A stretch of DNA of 64,000 nt, taken from positions 590,513,643 to 590,577,642 of the forward strand of contig CM077115.1 of the NCBI GenBank assembly GCA_039619475.1, written 5' to 3'. Positions 44,166 to 58,145 of the stretch are shown here, one piece after another. The stretch is from Icerya purchasi. Lineage: Eukaryota > Arthropoda > Insecta > Hemiptera > Monophlebidae. The notes beneath the pieces were generated by a model. It was not told the origin of the DNA. It ran no database searches and saw only the letters and a list, made by a program, of their open reading frames with translations. A program made the position numbers and the translations under genes. How positions within the stretch are numbered: the stretch's first letter is position 1; each line of letters opens with the position of its first letter.

Positions 44166-45010
44166 ATGCTGTCAAAAGGAGCTAGAATATCACAGCCCGA
44201 AAAGGCCCTTCTCGGGGCTACACAAGACGACGAACAGGAAGTTCGGAAGATTTTGCTAATAAACGTAGTAGGGATCTCCTGTAATAAATCGGAGTGCATT
44301 AGCAGGATCGCCGAATCAGCCAACCCAGAACTGATTGTTACACAGGAGACGCATGCAGAAAATGATGAAGATCTCTTAAGAGTAAAGAGGAGAAATCAAC
44401 GGTTTCAGGATTGTGTTGTTCACCATGCATGATATGGAATAGCAAACTATATTTAAAACAACGTACAAAATGCCCGAGTAATCTCTCAGGATAATAGCCA
44501 TAACAGTGTCTTCACGGCAGCCATAATAATTGACAATATTCATATAATAAACGTATATAACTCGCCAACAGTGAAGTGACTTTTCCTTACCCGGCTATAT
44601 ACATAGGTGACTTTAACAATGACAGCTACGCACAAGGTTATTATAATACAGCAGACGAAAATGGTGTGAATTCCCGTCGGATTAGTTGGGTATTAATAAT
44701 AGGAATCTTATATCAAGCGAACCTTTCATTCAGCAAGATGAGACATGGATCAGGACTGTGCATTGTCTCCAGTCTACTTATACATGGTCCAAATCATGTT
44801 GTTCGATCGGTGCTCTCCAATTTTCCCAGAAGCTGGCATAGACCAGTGTTGATTGAAATATGTAAAAAAGTCGCAGTTTGTCACTCAGTCCCGAAGCCAA
44901 AACTTACGTAAGGCAAACTGGTCCATGTTCACAGAATATATTGAAGAAAATGTTTCTGATGCATAGTATACAACCATAATCAAGGACTGATCGGATGTAT
45001 ATTTTGTATA
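44166..45010 (+). pseudogene. LINE endonuclease domain fragment
   Basis: The frame 44166-44432 reads ILLINVVGISCNKSECISRI and ELIVTQETHAENDED; QETH carries the catalytic Glu of the APE-like endonuclease. After a stop and frame change, HGIANYI and an IHIINVYNSP block follow. In frame 44576-44911, YPAIYIGDFNNDSYAQGYY...DENG holds the GDFN catalytic motif, and LSNFPRSWHRPVLIEI corresponds to the final SQHRP/SDHxP His motif (Gln/Asp changed to Trp). A last NxRKANWSMFTEYIEENVSDA piece near 44910-44965 marks the link to RT. The reverse transcriptase itself is not present. Inactive. Confidence 0.65.
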
Positions 45011-45452
45011 ACATCTCTTTCCGAACCCCGTGATTTTACCGAAAAGTTTAGTAACGTCATTTCACTTTCAATTGACGTAACAAATTTGATTAATTACATA
45101 ATAAATGTTAAACAGGCAGCCGCAGTATCCCCGGGATAATTTAGTAAAGGGTCATACACTGTGCTTGGAAGTTTATTTAATAGTCGAAGAGGAGACATAA
45201 GTTAAAGCGATACGTTCATTATCAAAATCAATTTTCTTTTTTCGCAAAAGTAAAAATGCTCAAAAATGAAACAAAATTTTCTCAGACTATACGTGTATAT
45301 CGACTCCTGATATTCGTAATTTTAAAATATTTAAATTTATAGCGGAAAAGTTTGCTTTTAACGTTCTAAAAATCGTTCCGACACCGCAAGAGCGTTCAGC
45401 GACAAAAGGAGTAAAATATTCTCTTAAAGAATCAGCCGAAAAATATTTTGAT
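45011..45452. other. Spacer before the hAT MITE
   Basis: No recognised feature. An 82-codon minus-strand frame (45287-45535) crosses into the MITE and has no motif. Confidence 0.3.
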
Positions 45453-45864
45453 TCTAACTGCAAGGTCGTGTCCAGGTTGAATTTGGGGATTAAAACCCTC
45501 CCATTAGAACTGAAATAGTTATTATAAATACACAAAAATCTGAAAAAAATCGAAAATTTAAAATAATTTTTGATGATTTTTAAGAATATTTCTTACATTA
45601 AAGGAAGAAAAAAAACAAAATATCCGTATTTTTAGGCTGTTCATTATTATTTTATGCAAAATTTTTATTATAATTATCAACGTACATATGTAATTTTTAT
45701 TAATGTTCATATACGGGGTAATTCGTTTATGTAAATTATTAATAAATATAAATCAAAATGATGAAAATTATTAATAGTATAAATATTATTTATAAAATAA
45801 ATATACGGCAAAAAAAATTTAACCCCTCCCCCTTCATAATTCTGGGCACGATCCTGTCTATCTG
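45453..45864. mobile_element. hAT-type MITE, copy 2
   Basis: The element spans 45461-45856 (396 bp), starts CAAGGTCGTGTCCAG and ends CTGGGCACGATCCTG, inverted. Flanking 8-mers TCTAACTG (45453-45460) and TCTATCTG (45857-45864) match at 7 of 8. It aligns along its length with the copy at 5149-5579, including AAATACACAAAAATCTGAAAA and AATTATTAATA blocks. Confidence 0.8.
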
Positions 45865-46492
45865 GGTAGTGCATATATGAACACATATTATATTTGGAGG
45901 TGCATACGTTTCTATGTAAAGTTTTAACTGTTATTTGATTTAATATAAAACATTTTATGCAAATGTAAAACTTACGTTGAACCTTTGTCGATAAATTTTT
46001 TTTTCTTACGAACTGTATTTTAAAATAATGAAAAAAAAAAACAAATGAAATCGTAATCGTATCTTCTTTAAACCTCGTTTAATTATACTTCGTTTAATAA
46101 TAATGTTCAATTTGTTTTTGTTTTTTTTTTATTGTTTTACTTCTGTTCGACAAAAATTTCTAAAAATACTTTACTTTTTAATTGTATACGAGAGACTGCA
46201 ATTCTTAAATTTCATTGTTGGTTTTCGACGTCTGAGTTTACTTTATTAATTATTTTTAATTGTCCTCTTTGTTCGGGAAACGAGCAAGTCTAAAAAAAAA
46301 AGTGTACCGATTGTCGTCTAGTGTTGACATGCTCGTTAGAGTTGCAAAAAGAAAAAACCGAAAAATTCTCGCTTACGAGTTGGCCACTTCAACTCTACCT
46401 TATCAAAATTTAGTTACGAATTGGCCGACTGCCCTTAGAGAGTTCACTCACCTGTAGTCGTCGCGTACAAATAAAAAATACTACCAATCACG

Positions 46493-46558
<66 letters not shown>

Positions 46559-47655
46559 CATAATAAAACGTCAACGCCAGAATGTAAATTACACCAGTTT
46601 TATGAAATATGTGTACGATTATTGTTTAGAATTTCAATTAATAGAAGGACACGCAGCAGGTGATGTCATCGTCAAAAATTGTTATTATAAAAATAAATAA
46701 ATTTTTCTTGAGGTCATTACAGCGAAAATTCCCCCCACCGCATAATTATTCTTTATGCCGCTCGTCGTAAAATTGCCCTAATTAAATATTGTTTACAGCG
46801 AGGTTGACAGTTCCATTGCCGTAATTGGACTGTCTTGATATGTCGAAGGAACAGACGGGCGATATATGTATATGTTCGCAGCGTTTTAAAGAACAAAGTA
46901 GAGCTGTTTACCTTAACAGCGATGATAATTGATTAACGATTCAAGATCGTGATTGTGAAAACAGAGAACGAATTAAAAAGCGCTCTTTTAGTCAACGAAC
47001 TGGCCGATTTGTTTAAATTAATTACTACATTCCCGTCGCTTCAACTGTTCCAATTTAATTTTAAACCGTTCGTACGTCGTCAATTCGCAGAAGCAGCGGG
47101 GGCACTTTTCTAATTAAATATGTAGACATTTCTGCCAGGAGAAAAAAAAGGTTAATTTTCATTAATAGGTTAATTTTCACCTGTACATAAATTATTCGGT
47201 GACACAGACACGATTGTTACTATGGTTCTTCTAGAACGGATGGTTTTTCTATTCACTACGTGTCATTTCTAAACGTTGCATAAAAATGTCGCATCGAACC
47301 GTTAAAAAAATTTCCTTAATTTTTTACGTTATACAAATATTAAATTATATCAATGTGGAGTGACCGCGATTGCAATAAAAATAAAACGAAAAAATTTAGC
47401 AGCGGCTTAGGTAAAAATAATGCGCTCTAAAATGTAGGCGGAATTTACTTTTTTTTTCAACTCGCGGTAAGTTGAAGAGTGATGATGAACTTGAGACACT
47501 CTTTGCCTTCTTAGTTTCAATCGTCTTTTTTTAGAATATCTTTCAGAGATGTTAAATATAATCGCACGCTAAAATCGAGAAGCGCGATATACATTTATCC
47601 GAATAGTACAAGAAAAGTATCGAGTAATACAGCAACCTTAATTAAAATTAAAAAC
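45865..47655. other. Unassigned stretch with (TA)n(TG)n microsatellite
   Basis: A compound (TA)n(TG)n tract spans about 46497-46556. A 65-codon plus-strand frame (46260-46457) has no recognised motif. No gene found. Confidence 0.35.
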
Positions 47656-49450
47656 TTTATTAGTAAGAAAAATCAAAAAAGAAATAACATCTCAGTAATA
47701 TATAAAACAATATACAATCATCTATGTAAACTAGTTCGAAATAAATTAATCATAGAGAAAAATAACCAGTGGAATAAATTTTTAAAATAGACTAACGCCG
47801 AAGGATAACTCTTTTTGTGGAAACTGAATAAATATTTTCGTAGAAATCATGCGGAACTGCCGCCGATCAAAATACCAAATACAAACAATGAATTATGATC
47901 CCGAAAGTAAGGTAAAAATCGTAATAGAACACTTTAGCAAAATACAACATCAACGATTATCTACTCGTAATCATTTAGCGAATATCAGAAGAACTATAAA
48001 TAAGTATTTCATGACAAAAAATGCAACAAATAATTACATAACTAGCCCAAAAGGGAAGTAAATACACTTATAAAAAGTCTAAAAAACAAAAATTCTGTAG
48101 GACAGGATAAAATTAGCATTAAAATGATAAAGAACTTACCAACAAGAGCAAAAAAATGACTCTTGTGTGCTCATTCAACCCTTGTTTTAGATTATGCTAT
48201 TTTCCGTTACAATGGAAAGTCTCACAGCCAATACTTATACCTAAGCCCGGTAAGGATGCTTCCCTGGCCGAAAACATACGTCCCATCAGCTCACTAAGTA
48301 ACACAAGTAAATTATTTGAAAAGATTGTATACTTACAAGATTAAGAAAGCACAGCGATGAAAATAATATAATATGCGATAATGAATTTGGTTTCCGACCT
48401 AAACTAAGTACAACCATACAATTAACTAAAATCTGTGATAAAATTACCGACAATTTCAATCTGAACAAACATACAGGAGTATTACTAGTAGATATCGAAA
48501 AAGCTTTTGACACCACATGGATAGAAGGTACAATGTTTAAACTAATTCAACTTAAGTATCCTTAATCTTTAATATGTATAATGAAATCTTTAAACAGAAA
48601 ATTTTATGTTAAACTGAATAATTATGAGTCACCCGAAGAGCACATAACTGTTGGTGTACCACAAGGGAGCATTTTAGGACCGTATTTATTTATACCATAT
48701 ATTTAAACGACATTCCGAAAATCAAAGAGTTTGAAATATACCTATATGCAGATGATACTGCAATAGTAGCATCATCCTATAGAGAACAGACACAATAACA
48801 AATAGACACTGAAAAGAGCAGTTGACACGTTAATAAAATATTTTAAAAAGTGGCAGGTTAAAATAAACAACAATAAAACGGAAGCCATTTTATTTACTAG
48901 AAGACGACCATGTATACGAAAAGAAGTAAATATCCAAGACAGCCGGGTTGAATGAAAGGATGAAATCTAGTACACCTAAGTTTAACACTCAATGAAAGAT
49001 TAAAACTTTCACGAAACTTATCAAAAATAAAGAGTTATAAAAGCTCAGAAAGATATATTTGTTGTCTATAATACTTTAATAGAAAATCCCATTTAACACC
49101 TGAAAACAAACTTATTATCTATAAACAAATCATTCTTCCCAAAATATCGCATGCAGTAATAGTTTCGTCGTCTAGCAGTTAAATTATTTTTCAACAACTC
49201 GAAAGAATTCAAAATCATTGTCTACGAATATAGTATACTAAATAAACCACGATGCACTAACATTAACACTATATGCATGAATATGTAAAACTACCGTACA
49301 TGCAGGAAATAGTTAAACACGCGGAAATTCTTTGAAACGTGCAGTGCATCTGACTTAATATTAATAAACAATATAGGCTCTTATGATTATCAAAGCCTAA
49401 AGTATAGATACAAAAAATATAAACATAGAAGGATAAAGCACATGTACTAT
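47656..49450 (+). pseudogene. Jockey-like LINE ORF2, heavily decayed
   Basis: Motifs appear in several frames: NNQWNKF and LFLWKLNKYFR near 47765-47840, LKNKNSVGQDKISIKMIKNL near 48080-48140, PGKDASLAENIRPISSLSN near 48245-48300, FGFRPKLSTT near 48390, a VDIEKAFDTTW catalytic block near 48490-48520, and VGVPQGSILGP near 48653. The second catalytic box YADDTAIVAS is at 48745-48774, followed by KWQVKINNNKTEAILFTRRRP (in two pieces) near 48850-48905 and a thumb/C-terminus to about 49450. The wording is closest to the 7-9 kb copy, so both belong to one Jockey-like lineage. There are many stops and shifts. The 5' end is truncated. No poly-A, tail repeat or TSD could be fixed. Confidence 0.75.
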
Positions 49451-52400
49451 TGACATTTAAAGAGGAATAATTCTATGAAACGTTTGTATATGGCGATTGC
49501 ATAATGTCTAAATTATTTGTATCTCGTATTAGTATTAAGCAAGTTGCGAATTTCGACTTCTCGACGCGTACGTAATATTTGTTATCGAGTAAATTAGTAT
49601 ATAGATCTTCCTTTATTTTCTGGAAGGATTTACGCATGTATGCAGGTGTTTTTTTTTATTGTTTTTCCCGCAAACTTTAAATAATAAGAAAATTTATAAC
49701 AGACATGCTTCTATCCGTTAAGAAACACCTTCGCTTTCGGTACGGATAAAACAAAATTTAAATGTGTGTTATATTATTATATAGAAGTGTATAAATATAC
49801 GTTTGTTGTTGTTGTTGTTGTGATATCCATCTTGCTCAAAATAATTTTATGTTCTAATTTTTATTCAACATAATTTCCACGTATAAGCCATTGTGATACA
49901 CTATTAACTAGTGCAGAAGTGCGAAACTAAAACGAGATCGGAAAATTAAATCTACCGTTATATCTACTCTACTATACGTGGTGTGCAAATTAAACGTGGT
50001 TTTTGACAGTATATTGATCGATTTCGAGTTTTCGGTATGCCGTTTTTGGAGAATACAATGCTTATTAAAAAGCATTTCGAATTTTTTAATTAAAAAAATT
50101 AGAAATATTACTTTTTTTTTTTTGATTTTATTAAAATTTATGATTTTGCGTTTAAACTATCTTTCGATGATAATGCAATGCTTCTGAATTATTGTTTTAT
50201 GTGTGTGTGTCTTTTTTGTATAATTTAAGTGTAATTTTTTGATTTTTACAATTTGAACATGTTTATTAACAGAAATACGGAACGAAAACGAAGGTAATTC
50301 AAAATTTCGAAAAAACTTTTTTGTAAAAATATTTACAGCGCTCCGTTATAATGAAAATACTGCGTTATTAAGATGCAAATAAATCATGTAGAAAACATTT
50401 TTATAGCCGTAACATTTTTCACAAATTGCACTAAATTTTTTCCTTCCGTGAATAAAGTATTCCAAATATCGGGATTTGTTCAGAATTTTAAATAAATTCT
50501 ACCGACCATTGGTAATGAGAAAAAACAGATGTGCACATTAGATTATGCGGCATCTTGCATTATATGAAGCATTATTTGTTGCGATATTATTATAATTGAT
50601 ACAAACAACAACTTGATTTCTTCTTTCCATTTCTTATTACTAAGGAGAATATTGTACAGTCAAACTTACGTGATGTAACTGAAACATTTGTTAGAATGTT
50701 ACTAGGATAAATAAACGCGAAAATAAAATAATAGCAGCTCTAACATTATTTAAAAGAAATTCGTACGCCTTTTAAAATGCGTAAAGACGTTTGTGTGCAT
50801 TCCGCACGATTACTTTCATATATAATTTCATAAACATATAATAATTTTTTTTCGGAATTTGCAGCATTTAAAGAAATTTGCTCATTCGAGAAATTTTAAA
50901 ACTTAAATTTACAACTACTTGCTTTTTAAGTTGTTAAGGAGCAAAGGGTTATAAATGGATGGAAACAAATTTCGGCGGTTAAAAGTTCCCAGTAAAGATT
51001 ATAGCACGATTAAAATGCCAAAGAAAACCATTTTCATCGGGAGAAAAATTGCGAACATGTTCGATAACGTCTGTAAAAATATTACCCTTTTCATTAAATG
51101 TTGAAAAAAAAAAACCAAAAAAAAAAAAAAACACTTCCTTAGAATTTATTCAGCGAAAATCTCGAGACTTTGTTCCCCCCCCCCCGATTAATTAATATCA
51201 AATTTTATCGGTATTACACCTGCTGCTTTTACCGTTCTCCAATGCTGTAATCTATAACTTTTTTACAAAGGGAAATGGACCGTAATCACGAATTATGTGC
51301 GAAAGGTCACCAATCTAAACTGTTCTTGACCGCCGACTATGACAACACTTATTGGAAAACCAAATGTTTAACGGTTGGTTAAAAAAAGCGAACGCGTGTG
51401 ACAATAAAGACAATTGAACAACTTCAGAATAAATTCGGATTACCTTTTGGTATTTCCGAAAAAGTTAGAAAGTATTCAGAGTATAGGTGTTATAACTATA
51501 ACTATATATATATATATATATACAGTTAGAGTTATGGAAATAGATTAAACTAATCGTCAATCTGGCAGATTTCCTAACCGGCTGTTCTAATGCGATAAAG
51601 AACAATATTCTTAAAATTGCTAGGCGGTCGCCTCATCTAATTCGTATACGCCGAGACGATTTTGCAATTTCGAAACATAACCACCTATGAAGTAATCAGA
51701 ACGTCATTAATGAAAACCAGTTTTCCGACGCAGACGACGGTCACGAAAATTCTATTCAATCGTCGCTTTGTGTCATCGTTGCTTAACACAGTTCGTCAGA
51801 AAATATAATTACTGTTCGCCACTTTTATTTAATCGAGCGAAACAAAAATAAATAAATAAGTGAATAATTTTTTCCGTTTAAAGGCCATCGTGATAAGTCC
51901 AGTGAATCGGCCTCAGAGGGACATCTGAAACATCTTTTCAGAGCAGGTTCCAATAGGATACGTCAATCCTGCAAGCTTCAGACCTCTATTTATTTTGGGA
52001 CAGGAATTCTTGGGGAGGAGAAATGAAAGGAGTATGGTTGAAGGCGGAGAACTAAAGACACGAGTGGTAATTACGAGAAGTAAAATAAAACAACTAGAGA
52101 GAGTTTAATAATTCGAAAACCGCGGGAATAAAAAAAGAACCTTCACGGGGTAAGAAGTGGAGATGAACTTGGATAAAAAAAAACCTACCGAAAAAAAAAA
52201 AAACTTTTACAGTAGAGACTGTCGAAGTAATAAAAACAGGCAATGAATAACGACATGAAAACCGATCAAGAAATTCACAATTTAAATAACACCGAGTTCG
52301 CCCATTTTAACGATGATGACCGGGAAAGCCCGAACCGCAGATAAAGATCGCATAATCGCTTTATTACAACTGAAAATTAAAAATTGGGGCGCTCTATCTG

Positions 52401-53000
52401 AATGCGTTTCTCCAGGAATTTCAAACGAGCAAAAAGAGTCTAGTAGTTGTAAGATTTTGAAAATTTGTCAATAAAAACCGAAAGAATGCCGTTTTTGCGG
52501 ATCTAAATGTGACGCTCGGCGAGACAACAAAAACTTATGAGATGGTGATTTTAAAGACTTTTAATGCACCCGAAAACATTAAGGAATAAACGGAAGGGCG
52601 AAATTAAAACAGATAACGTGATTAAAGGAAATCCGTTTTGGTACCTCAGTGTTGTTTAATACATAATCGGCTAACCGGCATAGAGCAACTTTACATACAT
52701 ATGGATTTGACGATATCAATAATCATGAGCCAGGGGGGGACCAGGAATTTTGAAATAAATTTCGAAAAGATATATACTACGTGAAACTACACTTAAAAGA
52801 AAAAAGACTCCACGTGCAGATGTGTAATTACGTTTGTGTGCGGCAAAAACTAGCTTGTCAAGCCAAGCTCGCTATACAAAAAGCAAAGTACATATTTCTG
52901 GTTGCCGTCAATTAAAAATTCTTCCATTCCAAAGCGCAAATGTACTTTCTCCGAACACACAAAAAATGAACGAAACCGTTAGCGTTCGATGATGGTAATC
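49451..53000. other. Unassigned AT-rich stretch
   Basis: Contains (GTT)n near 49803-49820, A-runs at 51103-51132, a C-run of about 13 at 51175-51185, and (TA)n near 51505-51522. No coding motif was recognised on either strand. Confidence 0.35.
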
Positions 53001-55446
53001 CACAGTACGTTTAGAATATTTCCAGCTTCATCGACTGGAAATATCGCATAACTCGGTATAACTCGACGTAACTCGGCATCTAGAATAGACCACAGTGTAT
53101 CTATCGGATTATGCGTTGAACGAACACATACAAGTTAAGTGTACGCATTACCAAAGAAAATTATTATTTATCCGCTGTCTGAGAGCACTCTGCGACAGTG
53201 TTGGAAGAGAGTTTAAATTACGTTTTTTTTTTTGCATTTTTTTCGTTTTTTCTGTTTGTTTTTGTGAATCTGCACAACTGTCGAACATCTCTCGGCGACA
53301 ATAGGCTACAGTTTAGAAAAATGAATTCTAACGGAGAATAACACAGCTGATCCATTAAATTAGAAACTTCAAATACCCATGCGATCATTTCCTTCGGGTA
53401 ACGAAGTAGCCCTGATTACTGAAATCAATTACAAATAAGTTAAGCTTCAAAAATTCATAATACTATTTGTACATACAGAAGTAAGATGTCACAGTGTACA
53501 CAATACCTATATTGTATAATCTCGGTAATATTTTCATATGGCGGCGAATATTATCCGCGTAATATCACAACAAGGGTGGGGGGGGGCATATTCAACAGCC
53601 AGCAATATTGAACTAGAGCCGGTCGTGTTCACGCGCTGGGGACCTGAATGGAGATAAAATGTACAGTTTTTAGGGAAAAAACTTCTGTCTGGTAACTTAT
53701 GCCGGGCTAAGATTATCAAGATATGTTCCGTCGACGGTGATTAAAAATCCGGATCAAGCGAGGGAAAGTTTTACTCGGGAATAACGAGAAAGTACTGCAG
53801 ACTTTACGCAAAGATATTGCGAACAAGGCTGTTGATGAAATGCGTGAATTATATAATATTACGAGGCCGACATATTTGTTCAATCTTTGAATGCGGTCAG
53901 TGTGATATTCGGCTTATGTATCATTGCACATGGGACGCACAAAATGAAAAAAAAACAAATAAAACACCAGTGCGCGAATAATTGATGGCGAATTTTCAAA
54001 GGATTTGCGTTAGTTGAAATGTTTTTATAAATTATTTTTCGAAATCACGTTGAAGCGTGTTCCGAAATGCCTGTCAGCTGAGTAATGGCTTAGTGCAAAA
54101 GCCGTTTTAATACGGGTCAGAAAAAAATGTTTCAGTCGTTTGATCGATGCAGTCATTTTTTTTTTTTTTTGCTCTAATCATGGTTTTTAGCTAGTACATT
54201 TTTCGAACAAGGTCGCATAAAATCCTACTGCTCTATCAAGCTACTGCAGAAATTCTACATTTTGACTTACTTTCAATGACCCGATCACAGTAATTTCCTA
54301 TTAACAAACGAGTACACAGTTAACATACCACTATATAACATATATATATATATATATATATGTGTGCGATATTGAAAATTACTTTATAATCGAAGTAATG
54401 AAAATTCCTTTCTCAAAAAAATATAAAAATTCTAAAAAAAAAAGTGAAAAAAAGTTTGGGTTAAACGAAAGATTGAAAATTCCGGAAAATATTTGAAAAA
54501 GACTTAAAAACGAAGCTTTATAAAATCATTGAAATTTCTATAAATTTAATGAACTAATTTACGAAATAGAAATGTGAAAGAATTTTCCCCAAAAAGTAGA
54601 TACGACTTCTCAATAATTATTTGCGACTGTTTGTCATTAACGATGAATGAATTGCGTAGGTTCATTAAAAAGCAAAAATTTCCCAACATCCATAGAAAAA
54701 TAAAGACTCAGAAGGAAAGAGACGGAACTCCACAGGGCAGAACGTTAAAAAAAAGTTAAATCATACTTCGCTACTTGTTGTACGACAGTACCTCGTGACA
54801 TGAATTAAACACCTTCGGATGATGGGCAAGTGTAATAGAATTATTTTTTGGTTTTAGTAAAAATATGGACTGAAATTATTCATCACAACCTGAATAAACT
54901 GCCTACCGTATCGCGTAAATATAAATAAAAGTTTACACTTGCGCGTAACGTATGAATTTTGCAAAACAACCGGCAGTCATGAGATATATCCACGCTAAAT
55001 TTCAATTTACACTTAAATTCACCTCTATTATCTTGTAAAAGAATATAGAAATTAGACCAGTATTAAACTATACAGATTTCCGGGAAACTATAATTTCAAT
55101 GTTTATCTCAGTTTCAGTTCTGTATGTGCCGCGTGTGTTATAAGAGTTAACTAAATTCTCGCGTTTTTTAGGACTTACGCCTAAATTCGATTTTTTTCAG
55201 TATTCGCATAATGGTCTTTTCTGTTAGCCAGTTTCCAGTAACAGTCATATTGTACGTAAATTATTTTTCCTTTTTTGCTGTTAAAAAATGTTTCCTTTTT
55301 CCTCTTCCTGTATTTTGTTCTGTTATTTTCAATTGATATAAATATCTTCTCATAATAATTAGATCCAAATACCGTAATTTAGTAACAATTCTTTTAAACT
55401 GATATTTTATACCGTTTTTACGATACTGATTTCGAAATGTATTCAG

Positions 55447-55489
<43 letters not shown>

Positions 55490-58020
55490 GTATACATATA
55501 CGTACACACACATACACCACACATAGGTATATTTTTCTTTTTATAATTTTTAACAAATTGCAAAACTATTTGAATTTCTTTAAATGCCGCGCGTATAGAT
55601 CTTTCACTCCGCGTATAAAAAAAAACATAGGAAATATTTAGTGTTTTTTGGGGGTTTTAAATTATTTTATTTCGCAATATAAAAGTGTAATTGTAAAACA
55701 TTTCAATATAGAGAAATAATTAAAATGAGAACACCGAGCCACGATTTTTGATAAAGCTAAAACGTTGTACAGGATAGGAGCCCTTTTCGGGTGTAAGCGA
55801 GCGAACCAAGTAGGAATTAATAAAAACACTTTGGCAGGTGCTTTTTTTCGTTTTTATTTTTAGTCATTTTCTAATTTTCAAAGAGAACGGTGATAACACG
55901 ATAATTCACTCGGAGTCGAACAGACGAGTAGGGAGCAAGGACCCCCAGTACCAGAATGATAAAACACCGAAATACAATTAAATCTCGATTATGTTGCTTA
56001 TTTATGGAGCTATAAGTGTGTAAATAACTTTTTTCTGTTCGGTAATAATAGTTCTCTTGACCCTTTTCAGTCTTAAATGAACTTCATCTTCACACTTGTG
56101 CGCAAATCAAATAATTTAAATACATACATATACATATATATATACATAAATATTTAAAAAATATTCTATTTGTCTGATAACTTTGTAGTCGCTAACGATA
56201 CTAAATATTAGTTTTATGTACGAGTAGTTGTTTATGGTTAAATACTGGTTTATTTTTCCAGGAGCGGAGAAGCCTTGCTGATAATGCCATATAATTTTTG
56301 TATTTTAAAAGTAGTGGATGGTGTTCAGTTAACATTTGACGTTGAAATTGTCTTATATTTTGTGATATGGTTGCATTAGTTAAGTCAAAGTTATGAAAAA
56401 AATAAAATAAAGGGGAATCGATTAGCACAAAAAAAGAACCTCTGTTTCATAAATATATGTACATATATGGTGGAGGGGGTAACATGAACGACTAGCGATC
56501 TGATTCTAAACAAAAAGCGTTGCAAAGTAATTGACGAAAAATGTGCTCTGTTAAACAGCGAGTGGTTTCTTGGATGTGTATAAGAGCCGCAAATCGTAGA
56601 AATTGTTTTCTTTCATGACGGACTTTGATTATTTCATTCAAACCGAAGCAGATAACGGTAATACATATTTGTATCAGTTTTAATAACTAATTTAAAACAG
56701 GTAAAGTAATGAACAATTATAAATATGTAAGTAATAAACATTACATAAATGTTTTCTATCATAGCTGCGTATATTTATTTAATGTTTATTACTTACGTTT
56801 TTGTAATATTCGTATTTCATTTGAACAACAATATTTGTTTAGAGATATTATTTTAATGTATCCTATATGCATATATAGTTCAGTTTTGGCTGTGCATTAC
56901 TTCTAGTAGACTGTTAATTTACATACTCCCTATATAAGTGTGGTACAGTTATTTTTATTTAAGACAGACGTGCATAACGATGAGATTATTTTCTATTTTC
57001 CTAAATACCGTAGAACAAATGCGAAAAATTTTACGCTCATACTGGGTAGGATTTGCAGTAGGAAATATTGCAAAAGTTCATCTACTGTTATAGCAAACTG
57101 GGTGAAAAAAAGATGAAAGAAATAATCTGCGATTTATCACGCTTCTGACTAGCGTTGGAATTATTAGAACGGTCATCCTCCGGTGAAAGGACTGATGCTT
57201 GAATTGGATCTGACAAGTTCATTTTTTTATCATCTTACTGATATCATTTTCGATAGACCACAGGCAGGCTATATAATATGTTTCACCACATGTTCGACAC
57301 TCGTTGATGTTTATGCAGCTGTTGTTGTTGCTGTTTTTCTCGGTTCAAAATCGCCGGCTCAATCTCTATGCTCGTTATCGTAATTTTCTGTCGTTTTACA
57401 TTTAATATCATTTGAAGAGAGGTCGTGTGCTGCTGAATAAAAGATGTGTGCTAATCTGCGCATAAAAATTAGACATTAAAATTCAACGAGGAAGCGTGTT
57501 GCAACGAAAACCGCACAGAACTTTTCTAACCAGATAGCGAAATATAATTGCTGGCCCTACATTGATAGAAATTGGCCGCAAACCGACCATAAATTACCAA
57601 TCTATTATTACTGGGCCATTGAGCAGGCTCCCCTATGCAAAACTGTTATCACATTTCAAACTGATTTTTTTTCTTTCGTTTTTTTTTTTCGTTTTGTTTC
57701 GGACGTGTAATTGCAATGAAAAATGAAACATTCGCTTCGGCCATCAATACATTAATTGTATTACGTAAATGGATATAAAATTCGAGTTTACCACGAACTG
57801 TTACATTGAACCGTTTTTGAGTACTGCGAAGAATCAATTCAGCGCCCAGTTTACTTCTAATAGAGATGACGTTTAGCGGGTAAATCTACGATGGTGTGAT
57901 ATGTTGAGATGTGATAAAAACGTCGGCGCGCTACCTTTATTGATTTGGCAATGAGAACTTTAATTTCAGTCATGAAAATTACACATAGTATACTATTGTG
58001 TTGCTTACGAGATATCGTTT
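53001..58020. other. Unassigned AT-rich stretch
   Basis: (TA)n tracts lie near 54342-54362 and 55451-55485. A short inverted repeat with ~20-bp arms (56722-56742 and 56781-56800, TAAGTAATAAACATT core) surrounds a 38-bp loop. Small frames at 53095, 53534, 54574, 56201 and 57183 have no family motif. Confidence 0.35.
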
Positions 58021-58025
58021 TTTTG

Positions 58026-58092
58026 TCGGGCACTCACGCCACCATGGGCAAAGTTGCCCCGTGACACCTACAACTTACTTATTTATAAAAAA
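58026..58092 (+). mobile_element. LINE 3'-tail remnant (second tail family)
   Basis: CGGGCACTCACG, then GGGCAA/TTGCCC hairpin (58046-58059), then CCTACAACTTACTTATTTAT and an A-run (58086-58096). It aligns with 27665-27736 and 22316-22391. No coding part precedes it. Confidence 0.55.
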
Positions 58093-58145
58093 AAAAATTA
58101 AAAAATCCTGCCCCTTTTTTTATTTTCTTTAAAAAAAAAAAAAAG

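Noticed and set aside
56722..56800. Hairpin with ~20-bp arms as a microRNA precursor
   Set aside because: AT-only arms and a 38-nt loop in AT-rich sequence; no supporting conservation or expression data.
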